Source: Lindgomyces ingoldianus (lineage: Eukaryota; Ascomycota; Dothideomycetes; Pleosporales; Lindgomycetaceae). From it: DNA of 64,000 bases. How positions within the stretch are numbered: position 1 is the stretch's first letter; every line of letters begins with the position of its first letter. Shown piece by piece: positions 11,901-24,742 of the stretch. The DNA is taken from positions 128,553-192,552 of the forward strand of contig NW_022985217.1 of assembly GCF_010093535.1 (NCBI RefSeq), read 5' to 3'. The position numbers and the translations under genes are program-made. Below the pieces are notes generated by a model, which worked only from the letters and a program-made list of their open reading frames with translations, did no database searches and was not told where the DNA came from.

Positions 11901-14900
11901 TGCTCATTTTTTATTGGAATCCTGCATGCTCTCATGTAGGTACCGGCACGCCGTGCCGTGCACAGAGGATAAGGGCGCATGGAAGGCCTTGTCCATAGAA
12001 TGAACGTGGAATGCAGAGATCGTCTCCCAACTTCTGGCTGCGTTGGTTCTCGGGCCTGGGAGGACCCGTGAAAGAGGTCTTGCTGCATGCGCTAGAATAG
12101 TGTGGTCGCCCCGAAAAGCATTCGGGCTCGCTCGTTGAGACACCATCATACGATAGGGTGGGCTCTTCGAAAATAGATTGACGGTGGTTGCGCAGCAAAC
12201 CGCACAGCAGGGGATCCGCCCTGGACACTGGCTCTAGAGATGAAGGACTTTGACAATAATTCAAAGACGCAGTCAGAATGCAGTGGGGAGGCTGATGCAA
12301 GAACTAGGGACACCTGCGCGTACCTGCAGGAGCTGAAGTACGGCGAGCGATCACTGGTGCCAGCACCTTGCGGAACACAGAGGATGGGAGTATTGACTTG
12401 TACTCTCCGCCAGCACCGGCGCTGTGTGAAATCAGGTTGCTCGTGCCTTGCGCTGTTGCTGGCCCAGAGCTTTTGGTGAGGGGGTCGGCGCCAGGGCGGT
12501 GGGACTTGTTGGTCACTCTGCTGTGCATCGCAATCTAGTTCCAAGTTCACGGGAATCTCCTGGTAGAGATCCGGGCAAGCAGTCAAATTCAGGGAGGATG
12601 TTCGCTTCGCAGAAACCTTTCGACAGGGCGGCTTCGGGTTACGGAATCGTTGTAAGTGTGGTGTGGGCCGCACAAAAGAAAGCAACGAGTGATATGAGGA
12701 CGCTGGGGTGAAGCGAGCTGGACTGCACAGTGGTGGGCCGTCTGATGAGACACACACTTGCCGACTTGTTTCTTTCCAATGGTGACCCCCAGATGCGGTC
12801 ATCGGTTCCTGTGTCACTGCCGAGCATGTCACGGCTAGGTCCACCATTCGACAACTCCACGATTCCGCCATTGCGTATGTGCTCGTCTCCCAGGCCGCGA
12901 GCATGACTTCCCCCACTAAGGCGCAACGTCCAACCTGGAAGCGGGAGGCATCGCTGTTCGGAATCTCCCTTTACAATTTTGCACAATGGGTTGCACAACG
13001 GCTGAGATGATCAAGGCCCCCTCACTGACCGCGTAACACAATACCACGGCTTCCGCGTGGGCCTTATCAGCTGCAATAGCAATGGGAGAGCAGAAGATAG
13101 ACAAGAGGTCATGCTGATGATGCCGTAGCCTGTCGTTGAGACTATTGACTTGTGTCCCTTCCAACACGATGTGGGCTGCTAACGGAACCGGCAGTGTTAT
13201 CCATTGTTTCCCAAAACGGCACACTCTGATAACCCAGCAGACCAGACGGCATGGCAGGCTGGTTGTTGACCACCCCAGGAGCCTGATGCGGTGCCTTGGC
13301 GCGTTGAGCTCCCAGAGGCGCGAGGCCGTCACGCGAAGCTGTCATTGTTTTAGAGTCCGAATGTCATGGCCTTGTCAGTCTAAATCAACCTCATTATTGA
13401 CACAGGTTTCAACAACCGTTCGCATACAAAAGAGTCAGCAGCGCGCTGGCGTGAGAGATGCACGACTAAGACCGGTATAAAAAGATATGCCATCGGGACG
13501 CGACGTCGCGGCGGCAAGGCTCGTCGGCTGTTTCAGCTTCAGTGTTTCTCCCGATCAGAAGATGATCTGCCAGAAACGGCGCCCTAGCCTCCTTCGGCCT
13601 TCATATCTAGACGCCAAAAACAGCAACATTGTCCATCTTGGGATGCGTCGAAGGTCGCAGGAGAGGTGCTCAGGGGCGAGTGTCGACAGTCTATTGTTTA
13701 CTGAGGATTCTGCAGCGCTCTATCGGTTGGCCTCAGGCAGCATTGAAGCGATCTGACGCACCCAGGCACCCAGGTCGCGAACTGGGCACCTTTTGTTAAC
13801 ATCCAGGTACAACCCTGTCAGCGCGTGAACCCCTGCGGCGAAGGAACATGCTCCTCGACTGCATACCTCTGGGCGCGGGCTGCCGGTTGCTCGCCGACGG
13901 GCAAAATCCTCCGTGCCTCCTCCTCGCCGCCACGCTCCTTGGTTTTGTGCAATGAAGGGCATTATAGCACACCGACTCAGTCCCTCATCATCGTTGAGAT
14001 TGGAGGCCGGCGCACAGCGAGATCATCGTGCTCCACGGCGTCGCCATCCGCCTCAGGGTCCAGTTTGAGACGCCGATATGTTTCTCCGTCACAACTCGTC
14101 GCTCGCGCAACAAATTAAAATTCATCTCTGGCGACAATGGCGGGGCGTGGTCCAGCAGAGGGTCCTCCAGCAGCCAGATTTTAGCCGTTTTTCTCGCCGC
14201 TGGCCAGTCAGAGCGCATTTTTTATTCCCCTGCAATGTTATATTGCCCGCGACCACTCCGTCGGGCCGCCTTCTTTAGGGCTTCGATGCTGAATGGCTTC
14301 AAGGCTAGGCGTCCCTTGTCCTGCGCCGTCTGTTCCTCGACCTCTAGCCCCGGCTCCCGCTGCTCCCCACCACTTACACCCGTAGAACAGCTATCCACGA
14401 TAGCACAATTGGTGACTTTCCACTTCCCCCATGCTGTGCTCCCTGTGCTCAAGCCCACCTTGCGTGCAGCATTGCTGGTCCCTGTGCTCGCTAGCTTTGG
14501 TGGGCACTGAGCACAATTCTGACTTTCTCCACATGCTCTCCGCTGCTCTGTGTACGGCCACCATGGCCTTGCCATCCCTACTTCTCATGGCGCGCTTCTG
14601 CCGGCTGCAAGAGCTTGCACCACAACGCGCTCCAGTGTCGCAGCATGCAGTGCCACGAAAATCACGGTTGAACATATACCTTTTAGTCTCCCTCGAGTCT
14701 TCCGCACCACCAACCTCCTGCCAAATTGCGTCTGTTCGTACGCCGCAATACTTAATTCTCGTTTCCGCTTCAGGCATCTCGGAGTGTCATCACCGTTGGC
14801 ATCTTTACCTGACGCCCGCCGAATGTCTTCCTCAGTCCTCTAACCACACAGCAGTGCATCCCCGTTTTAATGCTGCCAACTAGAGTCGAGGTCATCCTTC

Positions 14901-15395
14901 CACAGTCAGCATTTGTCCTAGGGCCGCCCACTCCTTTGCGCTCTGTTACCCCATCCTCACGTTACTCATTTCCTCCACTGTGGATAAGCCAATCATTTTA
15001 GCAGGTACGCATATATTGCTCACGGCATTATTACATCTCAGCTGCAAGCTCTCTTTGCTGTTACAGTGGTTCTATCCGACCCTGGTCAGGCCCTTTTCGT
15101 TCTCTTCCAACACCTCCGTCTGTTTGGGCTTTGCACCAGATATACGGTCTAGTCCACTAACACGCCTAGCAGGATTCAACCTGGACATTCAACTCGATAA
15201 ACATCCGAACACGCGCACGCGACAGGTTTCCCCGGAATATACAACGTGCGTTAACCTTTGACCCTCCATGGTTGTGGTGTTGAACGAGCTTCGCCAACCA
15301 TTGTGGGGCTCCGTACACACAACACCAGCGTTCCTAGACCTATATCTGCCAACTACTGAGCCGTCGCCCTGAGAGGTGTTCCTAACTCTCAAGCC
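8938..15395. other. 6.5-kb gene-poor region upstream of the CRIB gene
   Basis: No gene of a recognisable family was found in either strand. Open frames exist, for example 10281..10562 (+), 11531..11794 (+, a Lys-rich 87-aa frame) and 12146..12916 (-, 256 aa). Their translations are low-complexity or Ser/Cys/Arg-rich, overlap frames on the other strand, and have no clear splice partners. Bases 12000-15000 are relatively GC-rich and not obviously decayed transposon. The part nearest 15395 may be a long regulatory region or 5' leader for the CRIB gene. No inverted or long terminal repeats were spotted by eye. Confidence 0.4.
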
Positions 15396-18145
15396 ATGTT
15401 TCTTTTTAATAAGAACAACGCGTTGCCGCGCTCAAGACAGTCATCTATAGACTCCCTGGTCACCGACCCCTCGACCTCGACCTCGGCTTCGACCTCAGAT
15501 GTTTGGGTGTCTCAATCAGATGTATCTTCTTATGGGGAAATGCCTTCACCAGAGCAAAGAGAACGAACTCACCCTGGAAAGAGAAGCTCTGTATTTAATC
15601 TACGATCGAGAAGTAATACAGCTACCTCCACCTCTTCATCGTTTGTGTCTGTACCCTCAGACATGACTGGAACTGATGATCCGTCGCAGCGATCATCGCA
15701 AGACCTTCGTAATCTTGCTGGTCACGGTTTCTTGGAGCTCAGTGGGGGAAAGAGGTCACTGTTCGCGCGTGGAAAGAGGACCAAGAGGCAAAGTAGTCAA
15801 TATTTCCCGGGATATAATGTAAACGAGATTGAGGAGACGGACAGTGGTAATAAGAGGGCTACGGTCTTGCGGAAGGGTAGAAGGAGCAATGTATCTGAGG
15901 GCTCTAGTGAGTGCTCCTCTAATCTCTCTATACAGCTCAGAACTAATCTGTACTTGCAGTCCAACACCTAAAACACCGCATATCCAGTCCCTTTGACTTC
16001 CAGCATCTCACACATACCGATCGACAGCAATTCGCGGCCCTAGAAAAAACTTCTGAAAATGATCTTGTTGCTGAATTTTGGGCCGTTCGCGCTTCACAGG
16101 CTCCTCGCCGCGATCTCACTGGTATAAAGGCTGATGATTTGCTTTTTCAGAATTTCTCTTCCGAAAATCTAGCAAACCCGGGGTCGAGGTCGCAGTCAGC
16201 CTTAGGTATCAGATCACCTCCTCTGAGTCCAGAGCGTGCCAAAGAGTGGCAGCAACCTGAGCTGTCTTCACAAGAGTCTGCTGGGAGAGCCATTCGCTTA
16301 AGCAGGTCTGTCGAAAGCTTCTCACAACCTGGAGTGAAGCCTCGCCTCCATCGTCACTCCCAGTCTGCAAATCCTCCCCCTCGATCGTCATCATCCCGGC
16401 TTCCTCTTGCTCGAATCGACGACTTTCCTGAAGAATCTTCAGACACCCAAAGACATTCCCCTCCCGCTAGGTCACGTTCGAATAGGAGCTCTGGAATGTG
16501 GGATAAATTTGTACCTTTGAGTCCTCCAACCATGGGAGAGAAGCTCCCACCTATTACAGATGAGCCAGGCTACTTCGGACACGCTGTTACCACCCCTGAT
16601 GATTCCGCAATCCATACGATCACACCACCTTTCAGTCCCGACTTAGAAAACGTCCCTGAGGAGCCGGACCGTTTCCACAACCCCCGACCTGCTCCTCATC
16701 CACCCATCCGATCCTCCAAGGCTCCCAAATCGCCGTCATTTGATTCATTCTCCTTCCGCACTAACCAACGTTCACCTAGATCACGGTCCAATAGTCGAGT
16801 AAGTCCTTTCGCATCCCCGAAGAACACCCAGCGTAGTCCTATGACTCGCCCAATCTCCCAAATGTCGGACACGTTAGGATCGCCAACACTTTCTCGGAGG
16901 AATTCTGTCCGGCGAGCTCCTGCCGCGCGGAGGAAATCTAACACCTGGCGCGCCATTGATGAATCATGGGAAGACGATGTCGACTATATCTATGAGAATG
17001 CTCTAGAAGCAGATTGCGATTATGACTGGGATCATACATCGAACGACGGAGCTTTCGAGGATAGGGATCGTACTCCTGAGCAGCAAGACCACGAACGCCC
17101 TTCAACTGCAATTTCACAGGCCACACAGACAGCTTCGGTGGCATCAGAGGATGAACCTACTATTCAAACCAGGTTCTTCCCGAGCGCATTCCGACCTTCT
17201 CTTCTTGTTCCAACGGCAACCAACGTCCCAGACCTCGAGTCCAGGTCCGCCGTTTCTGCTTCCACAGCTGATACCAGTGTGCAAACACCCTCTGATTTTT
17301 TCAGTATAATGGGTCATCGACCGTCTCCTTTTACGGAAGCTGAAGGGTTCAGCCTCACTCCATCCCTTCTCATTCCCCAAGAGTATAAAGACGTCTCCCG
17401 TGAAGAAATCTATGACGATCTTCTTGCAGAGTATGAAGGGTCTGACAGGCACTTCCCTCTCATTGACGCGAATCAGAGCGTTACAAGCTCGAGCCGCAGT
17501 AGTCACGTTCGTTCTAGTAAACGAAGCTCTTATGATAGCAGCCTCATGTCTTCTGGTCAGGGTTCCAGTTCCTGGAGTTCCCCAGTGCGCCGCTCCGCAA
17601 GCTCCTCTGGCAGTCTCCCAGAACTAATACACTCTCGACGTGCCCGGAAGAACTTCGACATCATGGTTGATCAGCTCACGGACCAGGTAGCATCTTTTAC
17701 ATCTTTCGGGGAAGACGGCAATGAGAACATGGAAGACGACGATACAACCCCTCCTGGACGTCCTTCGCAGGATCGAACATTCTTTGCCTCTGATGAAGAA
17801 GAGCATCAAAGCTATGGCGATCGCCAGGAGTCCATTGAGAGTGAGGTCAGAGCTTCACTAGAATTGGCTCGCCAAGGTTCAACGCGTTCCACCCGTCCTC
17901 CTCCTTTGCACTACCACAAATACGCTTCATCAGACGGCGCCACAAAGCTGCTTGGATCTCCTCTTCGAAAAACTCCAGAGTTGCAGCAACCACCTAAGTA
18001 CCGCAATCGAGCCTCAAGCTCCAGTAACGCTGTTCGAGGAAATAGGCAGACTTATCTCAGCCTCTTTCCAGCACCCCCAAAGCACACACCACTTCCCACA
18101 CCAACGCTTGGGGCTACATTCAACCCTACATCACCAAAGTTTTAA
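15396..18145 (+). CDS. CRIB (P21-Rho-binding) domain protein, putative Cdc42/Rac effector
   Basis: Two exons, 15396-15906 and 15960-18145, around a 53-nt intron (GTGAGT...TTGCAG), giving 898 aa. The start of exon 2 encodes the CRIB core: HRISSPFDFQHLTHTDRQQF at about residues 174-193 (ISxPxxFxHxxH signature). A conserved-looking follow-on, ENDLVAEFWAVRASQAPRR, comes next. There is no kinase or PH domain. The rest is long, Ser/Pro/Arg-rich, predicted disorder with many S-P and R-S sites, and an acidic WRAIDESWEDDVDYIYENALEADCDYDWD segment at about 515-545. A SLELARQGS segment lies near the C-terminus. CRIB proteins without a kinase domain act as adaptors or effectors of Cdc42/Rac in polarity (for example yeast Gic1/Gic2); that role is inferred here. 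No orthologous symbol is recognised. It stands alone in a gene-poor region. Confidence 0.85.
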
Positions 18146-21100
18146 GGGTTTGCTTTCCAAGCCTTTAAGTTTGCACCACTCTTCTTATTTTTCTCGATAC
18201 CTTGTACTTCTATGGTGCTCTCACCATCCTGCATTCTTAATGGCGCAAAGCCCGGCAGGCTCTTTTGAATACTCTGGCAGGACCACTCTATTCAATATTG
18301 ACGATGGTCATGCCTCTTTCATTTCCATTCATTGTAGACACTCATCACGACTAGTGTGTTTACAGGTTTCCAAAAGGACAGTTTTCAATCCCTGGGTTTA
18401 TGGGCTTCTTTCTGAGGGGTTTAAGGAAGAGAAAATGGGACCTGGCTGGGTTAGTGTATTTGGGTCTTCTTCCTCTCTTTTAGATAGACACCATGTCCGG
18501 CAATACTCGGACGTCTTGTCTTCATCTCATTTCATTGTACCAGTCACTTCCTGTTTGTCTACGGAGTGTGGCTCTCTGCTCTGTTCCTCTCCCATACAAA
18601 CTCTAGCGGCCATATTGCTAGTACAATACTTTCCCTTTGTCATTCTAACATACAGAAGGTCGGGTGAATGGGTTGGCCGGTGATGAGTGATGAAGATGAC
18701 GAGGCGGATCTAATATCATATTATGTACATTCCATCCCGTCTTTACTGGTGTTTCTGAAGAACAGGTCCGCTGTGGAGGAGTTAGTCACTTTATCTACCT
18801 GTCTGGTTGCCGATGCCGAACGACCTGGCATATCTAGGCGAATCGAACAATTTTGTGAGCATTGAAAGTCTAGAAATGCATCACGTGAACTGGAGGAATA
18901 AGGCGGCAAGAGATATGGTGGTACACCTTCCAAAATACGACATTACAGAATCACAAAGGCCCACACTTTATTGTATAGGTAGAGAAACATTTCGCGGTTA
19001 CATTCACTATGTTACGTCCACTGGACCCGCCCTGGAGTTTGTAAAGAGCCATCTCTTTCCTACCATGAACACTTCTTAGGGCAACTCCTACGGCTACTAC
19101 AAAAGTTACAGCTATAATTTCCAGCCATGACAACTGTTACTCAACCGAAGATTCCCAACAAGGAAAACACTCTCAACATGTGCATAGAGTAGTTTGAACG
19201 CTTTGGCTGTGGTTGTAAGGGATGCAACGGTATCGAATTCATTCTTGTCATGTCCAGTGCACAAGCACCAACAAAGCATTTCGTAGAATGAGGAAATGCT
19301 TGATCTATCAATAAAGTGGCTTAACACTGGGCATAAGTTTATCCTTCCGTAGAGATCTTGCCGGCGAGGTCTGAAACGTAATTACATCTTCAAGTTGTAC
19401 CTGTCTCCAATTTCCATTATTCTGCCTACTCGCCCATCCCATCCTAGCCCTACCATGTTAGTCTCTATACGTACAATCCCAGCTTCAATATCATATTATA
19501 TCACCCTCCCCAGAAAATATCCAAATGCCACGCCCTCGCCTCACATACGAAAAACCCTCAAACGTCGCAACCCCGGATAATCTCGTCTCCATGTACCGGA
19601 TCTTCTGATGTGAGCACGGGACGTTTGATGTTCATGCAAGTCATGCACGTATTCACCCGGATCTTCCACCCTTGTTTGCCGTTAGTCATCGGCTCACTAG
19701 GCGGATGAATCATAATATCCTTAAAATATACTATCACTTAGTGGACTTGCGTACACTCTGATCTCAAGCTTGACTTTTGCCGATTTTCGCAGGCTTCGCT
19801 TCGAGATCGATGGGGCTGGGATTCTTGCTCTTCTAGTACCCTTGCTGCAAATCTTTGCTTTTTCCACTCGGAGATGAGAAGAGAAGTTTTCAGAATCAAT
19901 GCAAATATATGAGAGTTGCTGACCTTGCGTCGAAACAACAAGACGGCATCCTCAGTTTTCATTTCTGATAGATTATTATGGGGAACCGGGATCGGAGTGT
20001 GAGGGTTCTTGCTCCCGGTTTTTGTGTGCTACTGCAAGGTAATTGTTTGCGGAATCCCATGCGCCGGTCTTCATCCATCTAATGGCTTCAAGGCTTCTGG
20101 CCTTCAGTGCCATGGATCGTATCCTATGGGTTTTTGGAGGCGAGATGGTTATCATTTAGATATCTTCGGTGTTGAGGAATCTGGTGGTAGGATGATGGGA
20201 TTTGGACTTCGCGGTCTACTTTTCGTTCTTCTATCTGTGTCTGCGATTGATATATATCTATGCGAATGGGAAAGGCGGTAATACAGGAAGCACAAAACGT
20301 TTGCACAAACAGCCCAAATCGTTAGAAATCAATGTATTTTATGCTGGAATTTCCGCGGCTGTCGCTAGCTTTTCTGGCACCCTCATTGCTGTAGGTGAAT
20401 TTCGGAACTGCCTTGATGGAGACACGAGGTGTGAGCAGGGTTCTAGGTCTGTGCTGAAGAGGAAGCGGCCCAGACTATTCTGAACGCGGCAAAGTGGGAA
20501 AGGGACCAGTTCATGCGTCCTCTGGTTCTGTCATCGAGACAACCACCGTCGGTCAACTAGACTCCGCCTTCACAACTCATATATTTGTTTCCTTAGGATG
20601 ACCCGTACCCTAAAGACTCCAGCCGTCTACCCCCGGTATCGCGAAGCTGTCCAATGATGCTCTGACGTGGTTACAGTCCTTCGTCACCTCTCCGGCAGCG
20701 GACAACCCAACACGTCCGTGAACACCAAAAATCTTAACTATAAGTTAATACCATTAACTGACTGTACAAATGAATATCGTAGGATCTTCAAGATAAGGGC
20801 TGTATGATCGGGTATATATTATACCTTCCCACCCTAGTTGCTAAAGGTTTTCCTCGCTTTGAGCTTCATCAGACGCCAATGCAGTATGTAAATTCAGCTA
20901 TGACCTGATACACATATTGCCACATGTAGACGGTCTAGAAAATGATAGATGTTGAAGAGATCGTGAGCGGTTTGGGTCCTCCACTAGGAACGTGAGTCGT
21001 GGATCTGGGTTCCTGGCTTAGCTCACTCCCTATTTCTTGACGTAAGATCCTACTTACCTGCCCCAGACTACATAATTCTTCCTTCTTTTATACATCCTGC

Positions 21101-21899
21101 AGACTTTCAGACCCGTCAGAACTAGGCCCGTTACCTCAATGATCGTCCCGATCACACTAAAAGCAATTGCTGTTGAGGTTGGAGAATCCGAGGGCGCGGA
21201 GATCGGAACCAAAAGTGGGGTGGACGTTAATGTTTGAATGGGAGAGTATGTAGCTGTCCCCATGAGGCTAAAATTCTCGTGGCATTTAGTGAGGGAGTAG
21301 ATAGTGGGAAGATCCGCGGAGCCATAGTACATTAAGGCTCGGGCCTGGCATATTCGCGCTCCAAGGTGTTTGAAGCTGTTGTTATGTGATTCCGCTAGAA
21401 GTATAGCTACTCTAGCCGAATAACTAGTATAATTAAGAGGCGCTCCGCAAGGTTCTGCTCCTTGTTAATTTCACTTGTTTCTTCGCGCACTTCTATAGCT
21501 AGATCTTTCTAGGTGCAGTTATCTGCATTGCTATAGAGTTTATCCTCTATCCAGCTCTAGTTTACTCAGTGTCCCGCAGTTCATACAGCATTACTGATAT
21601 ACTCTTGCGTTATATCGGTTGTCAAGATATCTTCGTATGGTGTTTACTATCTCTGTCAGTGAACACTTACGGCTCCTGAAAACATACCGAAATATCGTCA
21701 CTAATGAGCTACCAAACACCCCACAAGCACGCAATTATTCGATCCCAACACGCCATCATCCTTACCTCTACGCCCGGAACATTTTCGTATCTTAAGAGGC
21801 CCTGTCCGAAATCACTGCAATTATAGACGGCAATCCACCAATATCAAGCCCACCTTCAGCTACACCAATGAAGAGCCAGATATGAGTAACTCCTCTATG
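18146..21899. other. 3.7-kb gene-poor region downstream of the CRIB gene
   Basis: The first few hundred bases after 18145 are pyrimidine-rich and may be the 3' UTR of the CRIB gene. Beyond this, small overlapping frames on both strands show no recognisable family. The region from about 20500 to 21900 is A/T-richer. Apart from the weak 92-aa frame listed separately, I see no supported gene, RNA or repeat. Confidence 0.4.
21054..21332 (-). CDS. Weak hypothetical single-pass membrane ORF
   Basis: A 92-aa open frame with one good hydrophobic segment (AIAFSVIGTIIEVTGLVLTGL) followed by a basic tail (KVCRMYKRRKN), preceded by a Ser/Thr/Pro-rich stretch. This could be the membrane and juxtamembrane part of a larger gene, or chance. 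In many fungal ankyrin and NLR-like genes a short N-terminal region of this kind occurs, and an ankyrin relic lies about 600 bp away, but on the other strand. No family is recognised and no splice partner was confirmed. Confidence 0.2.
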   Translation of the reverse strand: MYYGSADLPTIYSLTKCHENFSLMGTATYSPIQTLTSTPLLVPISAPSDSPTSTAIAFSVIGTIIEVTGLVLTGLKVCRMYKRRKNYVVWGR

Positions 21900-23273
21900 T
21901 GCGATGCTCAAAGGGCAGGCTTCATCCCAAGAAGTACTGGATGTGGAGGGGAGCGCGGAACACGTGTTAATCTTTACCACTCTAATGAGTCAAGCTCTCT
22001 CGGGAGATTATCGAGAGGGGACCACCCACACTTGCCCTATCTGTAAAGGGTCAAAAGCGAAGAAAAGTTTCTTGAAGGCTTGGACACACTACAGGCGGGT
22101 TCCTGTCCAGGTTAGAACGCTTAAGCCAGCATTCAGGATACTACACGTACTACGTCAAGCAGGACGACGATCTGGTGGACAACAAATGGTCTCGACTACT
22201 TGCATTGGTTGCTAAAGTACGCACACAGGCAGAGTTTGTGCTCGCAGACCTTCATCTTTATGACAATCTACCCTCCATTTCTCGAAATGCCCCCTTCTTT
22301 CTAGTTGAACCCGAGCGCAGAGGCTAAAATGAGTTGCGAAAACTAGGAGATCCAGTCGACTGCCTCGGATGAACCTGGCTGCACTGTCTTCTCGATTGGA
22401 GTGGTTTCTGCGAGCCGCCTATTTATCACTTTCTTGGAGGATGATGATAAATCAATGGACACTATCAACGCACAAGACATCCTAGGCCGTACACTCTACA
22501 CATTGCCTGTCAGAAAGTCTATCGGTATTTAACCAACACTCTGCTCGAACTAAGTGCAGATAGTACATCTCAAACGATTTACAGCAGGCAGCCTCTGCAC
22601 TATGCCGCAACAGAGAGATCACGGGACATGTGCCAGAAACCTCTATCCACAGCCAACACTAATGTCAATGCTGTTGGCTCATGGGGCTACACGGCTCTTT
22701 CCTACACTGTGAAAAAAGAAAATTATGATGCAGTCAAGCTCCTTCTAGCCTATATACCGGGGAACGTACTCCACTCGAAGATGTGGTCTATCAAGAGAAT
22801 CTCGGTATTTCGCAGCTGCTATTAGACACCGGGGCAAACCCTAATGTGCAAGACGAAACAGGCCATTCGCCATCTCACAACACCGTGTCTAGGAAAAAAT
22901 CGACCAGATGAGGTCCCTTGGTGCACAACAGAGCATCCAGATCAATGCCAGAGAAAGCGGAGGGAGGACGGCCCTTCAAACCGCGGCCATCGGGCGCATT
23001 GATGAAGGCATCAAGTACCTCATCGAACGCAAAGATGGTCAAGGTAAATGAGATGTTGACGTGAATTGCCTCGACGACAATGGCATCACACCCCTTATGC
23101 TCGTTGCAAATTATGGGCATGCGGCGGTTGTCAAGTTGCTGCTCGAGATACCTCATGTTTCCCTCACAGCGCGGGATAAGGAGAGACAGACTGCGTTGGG
23201 GATTGCAAGGGAGTCTGGTCATGCGGAGATATCACAACTCCTGACTTCCGAGAAAGCACGTCGAAAAAAATGA
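21900..23273 (+). pseudogene. Decayed ankyrin-repeat protein gene
   Basis: Ankyrin-type text appears in several frames in one direction. One frame around 22100-22325 reads FLSRLERLSQHSGYYTYYVK, then WSRLLALVAKVRTQAEFVLA, before a stop. Bases near 22480-22560 read NAQDILGRT and then, one frame over, LHIACQKVYRYLTNTLLELSA. Next come QPLHYAATE and WGYTALSYTVKKENYDAVKL, a shift, LLLDTGANPNVQDETGHSP, a stop, RTALQTAAIGRIDEGIKYLI, another stop, and finally an intact block 23061-23273 with ITPLMLVANYGHAAVVKLLL and RQTALGIARESGHAEISQLL. The TPLhxAxxxGHxxhVxxLL pattern is the ankyrin consensus. At least three frame breaks and stops lie inside repeats, so introns alone do not explain them. The upstream boundary is approximate. 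Confidence 0.75.
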
Positions 23274-24742
23274 ACATTGGGTATCGATGGCGAATTTGTT
23301 AGCCCTACCTCATCAGGTGTTTGAATAACCTCCTAGACTAACACTTCCTTCCTTCATCTGAATTGTTACTTGCGGAAACACCTACCATCTCACCCACCTG
23401 TAGCATATCTGCGTCTACCACGGGCCCCTGGCCCGAACTTTTTGATTCTCAATCCCCTTACTAGATAATGGACCACGCCAAGCAGGTTCCCAAATCTGTC
23501 ATAAATCACCCCCTGCCATATTCGGTACATATCCCCACACCCAAAACGCAATAGTTTTCCCGTCCCTGCCTGCCAGCCACAAAAAATAAACCCTCACCGC
23601 CCTCCCATTCCTTGAGAACAAGGGAATAGCATTCATTATACCCGGTATCACATCACTACCACCATCTTACCATCGCACCATCATTTCCATCGCGTGAAGC
23701 CCGACGCTGAAAACAGCATCCTTACATTGCTAGAAATATTATACGATTTGCACTAAGAGCACCAGTGTGGGGGAAATATTCGTATCGGAGTATCTCCAAT
23801 AACGTATCATATGCTTCATTCATAGCAACAGGCGGTATGTCCCTTCCCACGACAGGGCCTAAGGCTCTTGATCACTAGAACCTTGAGATCGACTGATCTG
23901 TGTCCACGAATCAGGGCCCAATTGCATGAGGAAGGAGATAGCCAGCCAGCAGAAACCCCACCCCACCGTAGCAAACACCAAACATCAGGCAGGAAAATGG
24001 ACATTAACAAGTGTCAAGCACAAACACGATAGCTTGGGTACCAAACTAGTGAATTTACAGTGTAACGGACCGCAACCCCCAGACCTTGATATCCTAATAC
24101 ACTCTCCTGGAACGGGTTTAGCTGGGGATGACAGACTGATGGACTGACTATACATTACTTCCACGACTGCCCCGCGGGTATAACATAACAACGACTTACA
24201 CGAGGTTTACACTTCTAGTCCTTCCTCCCCTTGCGGCCGTCGTGCTTTCTATTTACCTATGAATTCAATCTAGCTAAACGCGAAAACAGGTATCCAACTT
24301 CAGCTTCAGCATCAAAATTCAACTTCAAAAACCACACCCAGCTAGCAGAGTAATCCAGACTCTTGGTAGCAATCCAAACCCCTTACTACACTCAGAAAGG
24401 CGCGTGTGTACTCGAAGCAAAGAACCAATCCAAAATGAGCATTGAAAGACGAAAACAGAAAACTTCAATGTGACGCTGATGCAAATCCAACAAAGGAGAA
24501 GTGAAGCGCTGGAGAGGCCAGAAAGAAATGCAAGCTACTATACCAATTTTCGCCTCGCCTCGCCCAAGAAAGTTGAAACCATCCCATTTTCCATCATGAA
24601 GATCGTATTCATTTCCAACTTGCGTTACCAACCCACGCTCTTACTCCTACAACTCCCCTTCAACTTCATCATCAATCACCCGTTCCAGATCGCTGCGAGG
24701 GAGAGAATTAGCTGGTCATAGGAAGCAGCGAATAGAACACGC
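23274..24742. other. Intergenic region without a visible gene
   Basis: A/C-rich sequence between the ankyrin relic and the alpha-actinin stop codon. Small open frames on both strands are antisense shadows of one another. The end nearest 24742 probably holds the alpha-actinin 3' UTR. Nothing else is supported. Confidence 0.45.

Noticed and set aside
12146..12916. 256-aa minus-strand open frame
   Set aside because: Ser/Pro/Arg/Cys-rich translation with no family signal; sits in GC-rich sequence where long chance frames are common.
17952..18683. 243-aa frame overlapping the CRIB gene end
   Set aside because: Overlaps the well-supported CRIB frame and continues into pyrimidine-rich 3' sequence; a shadow.
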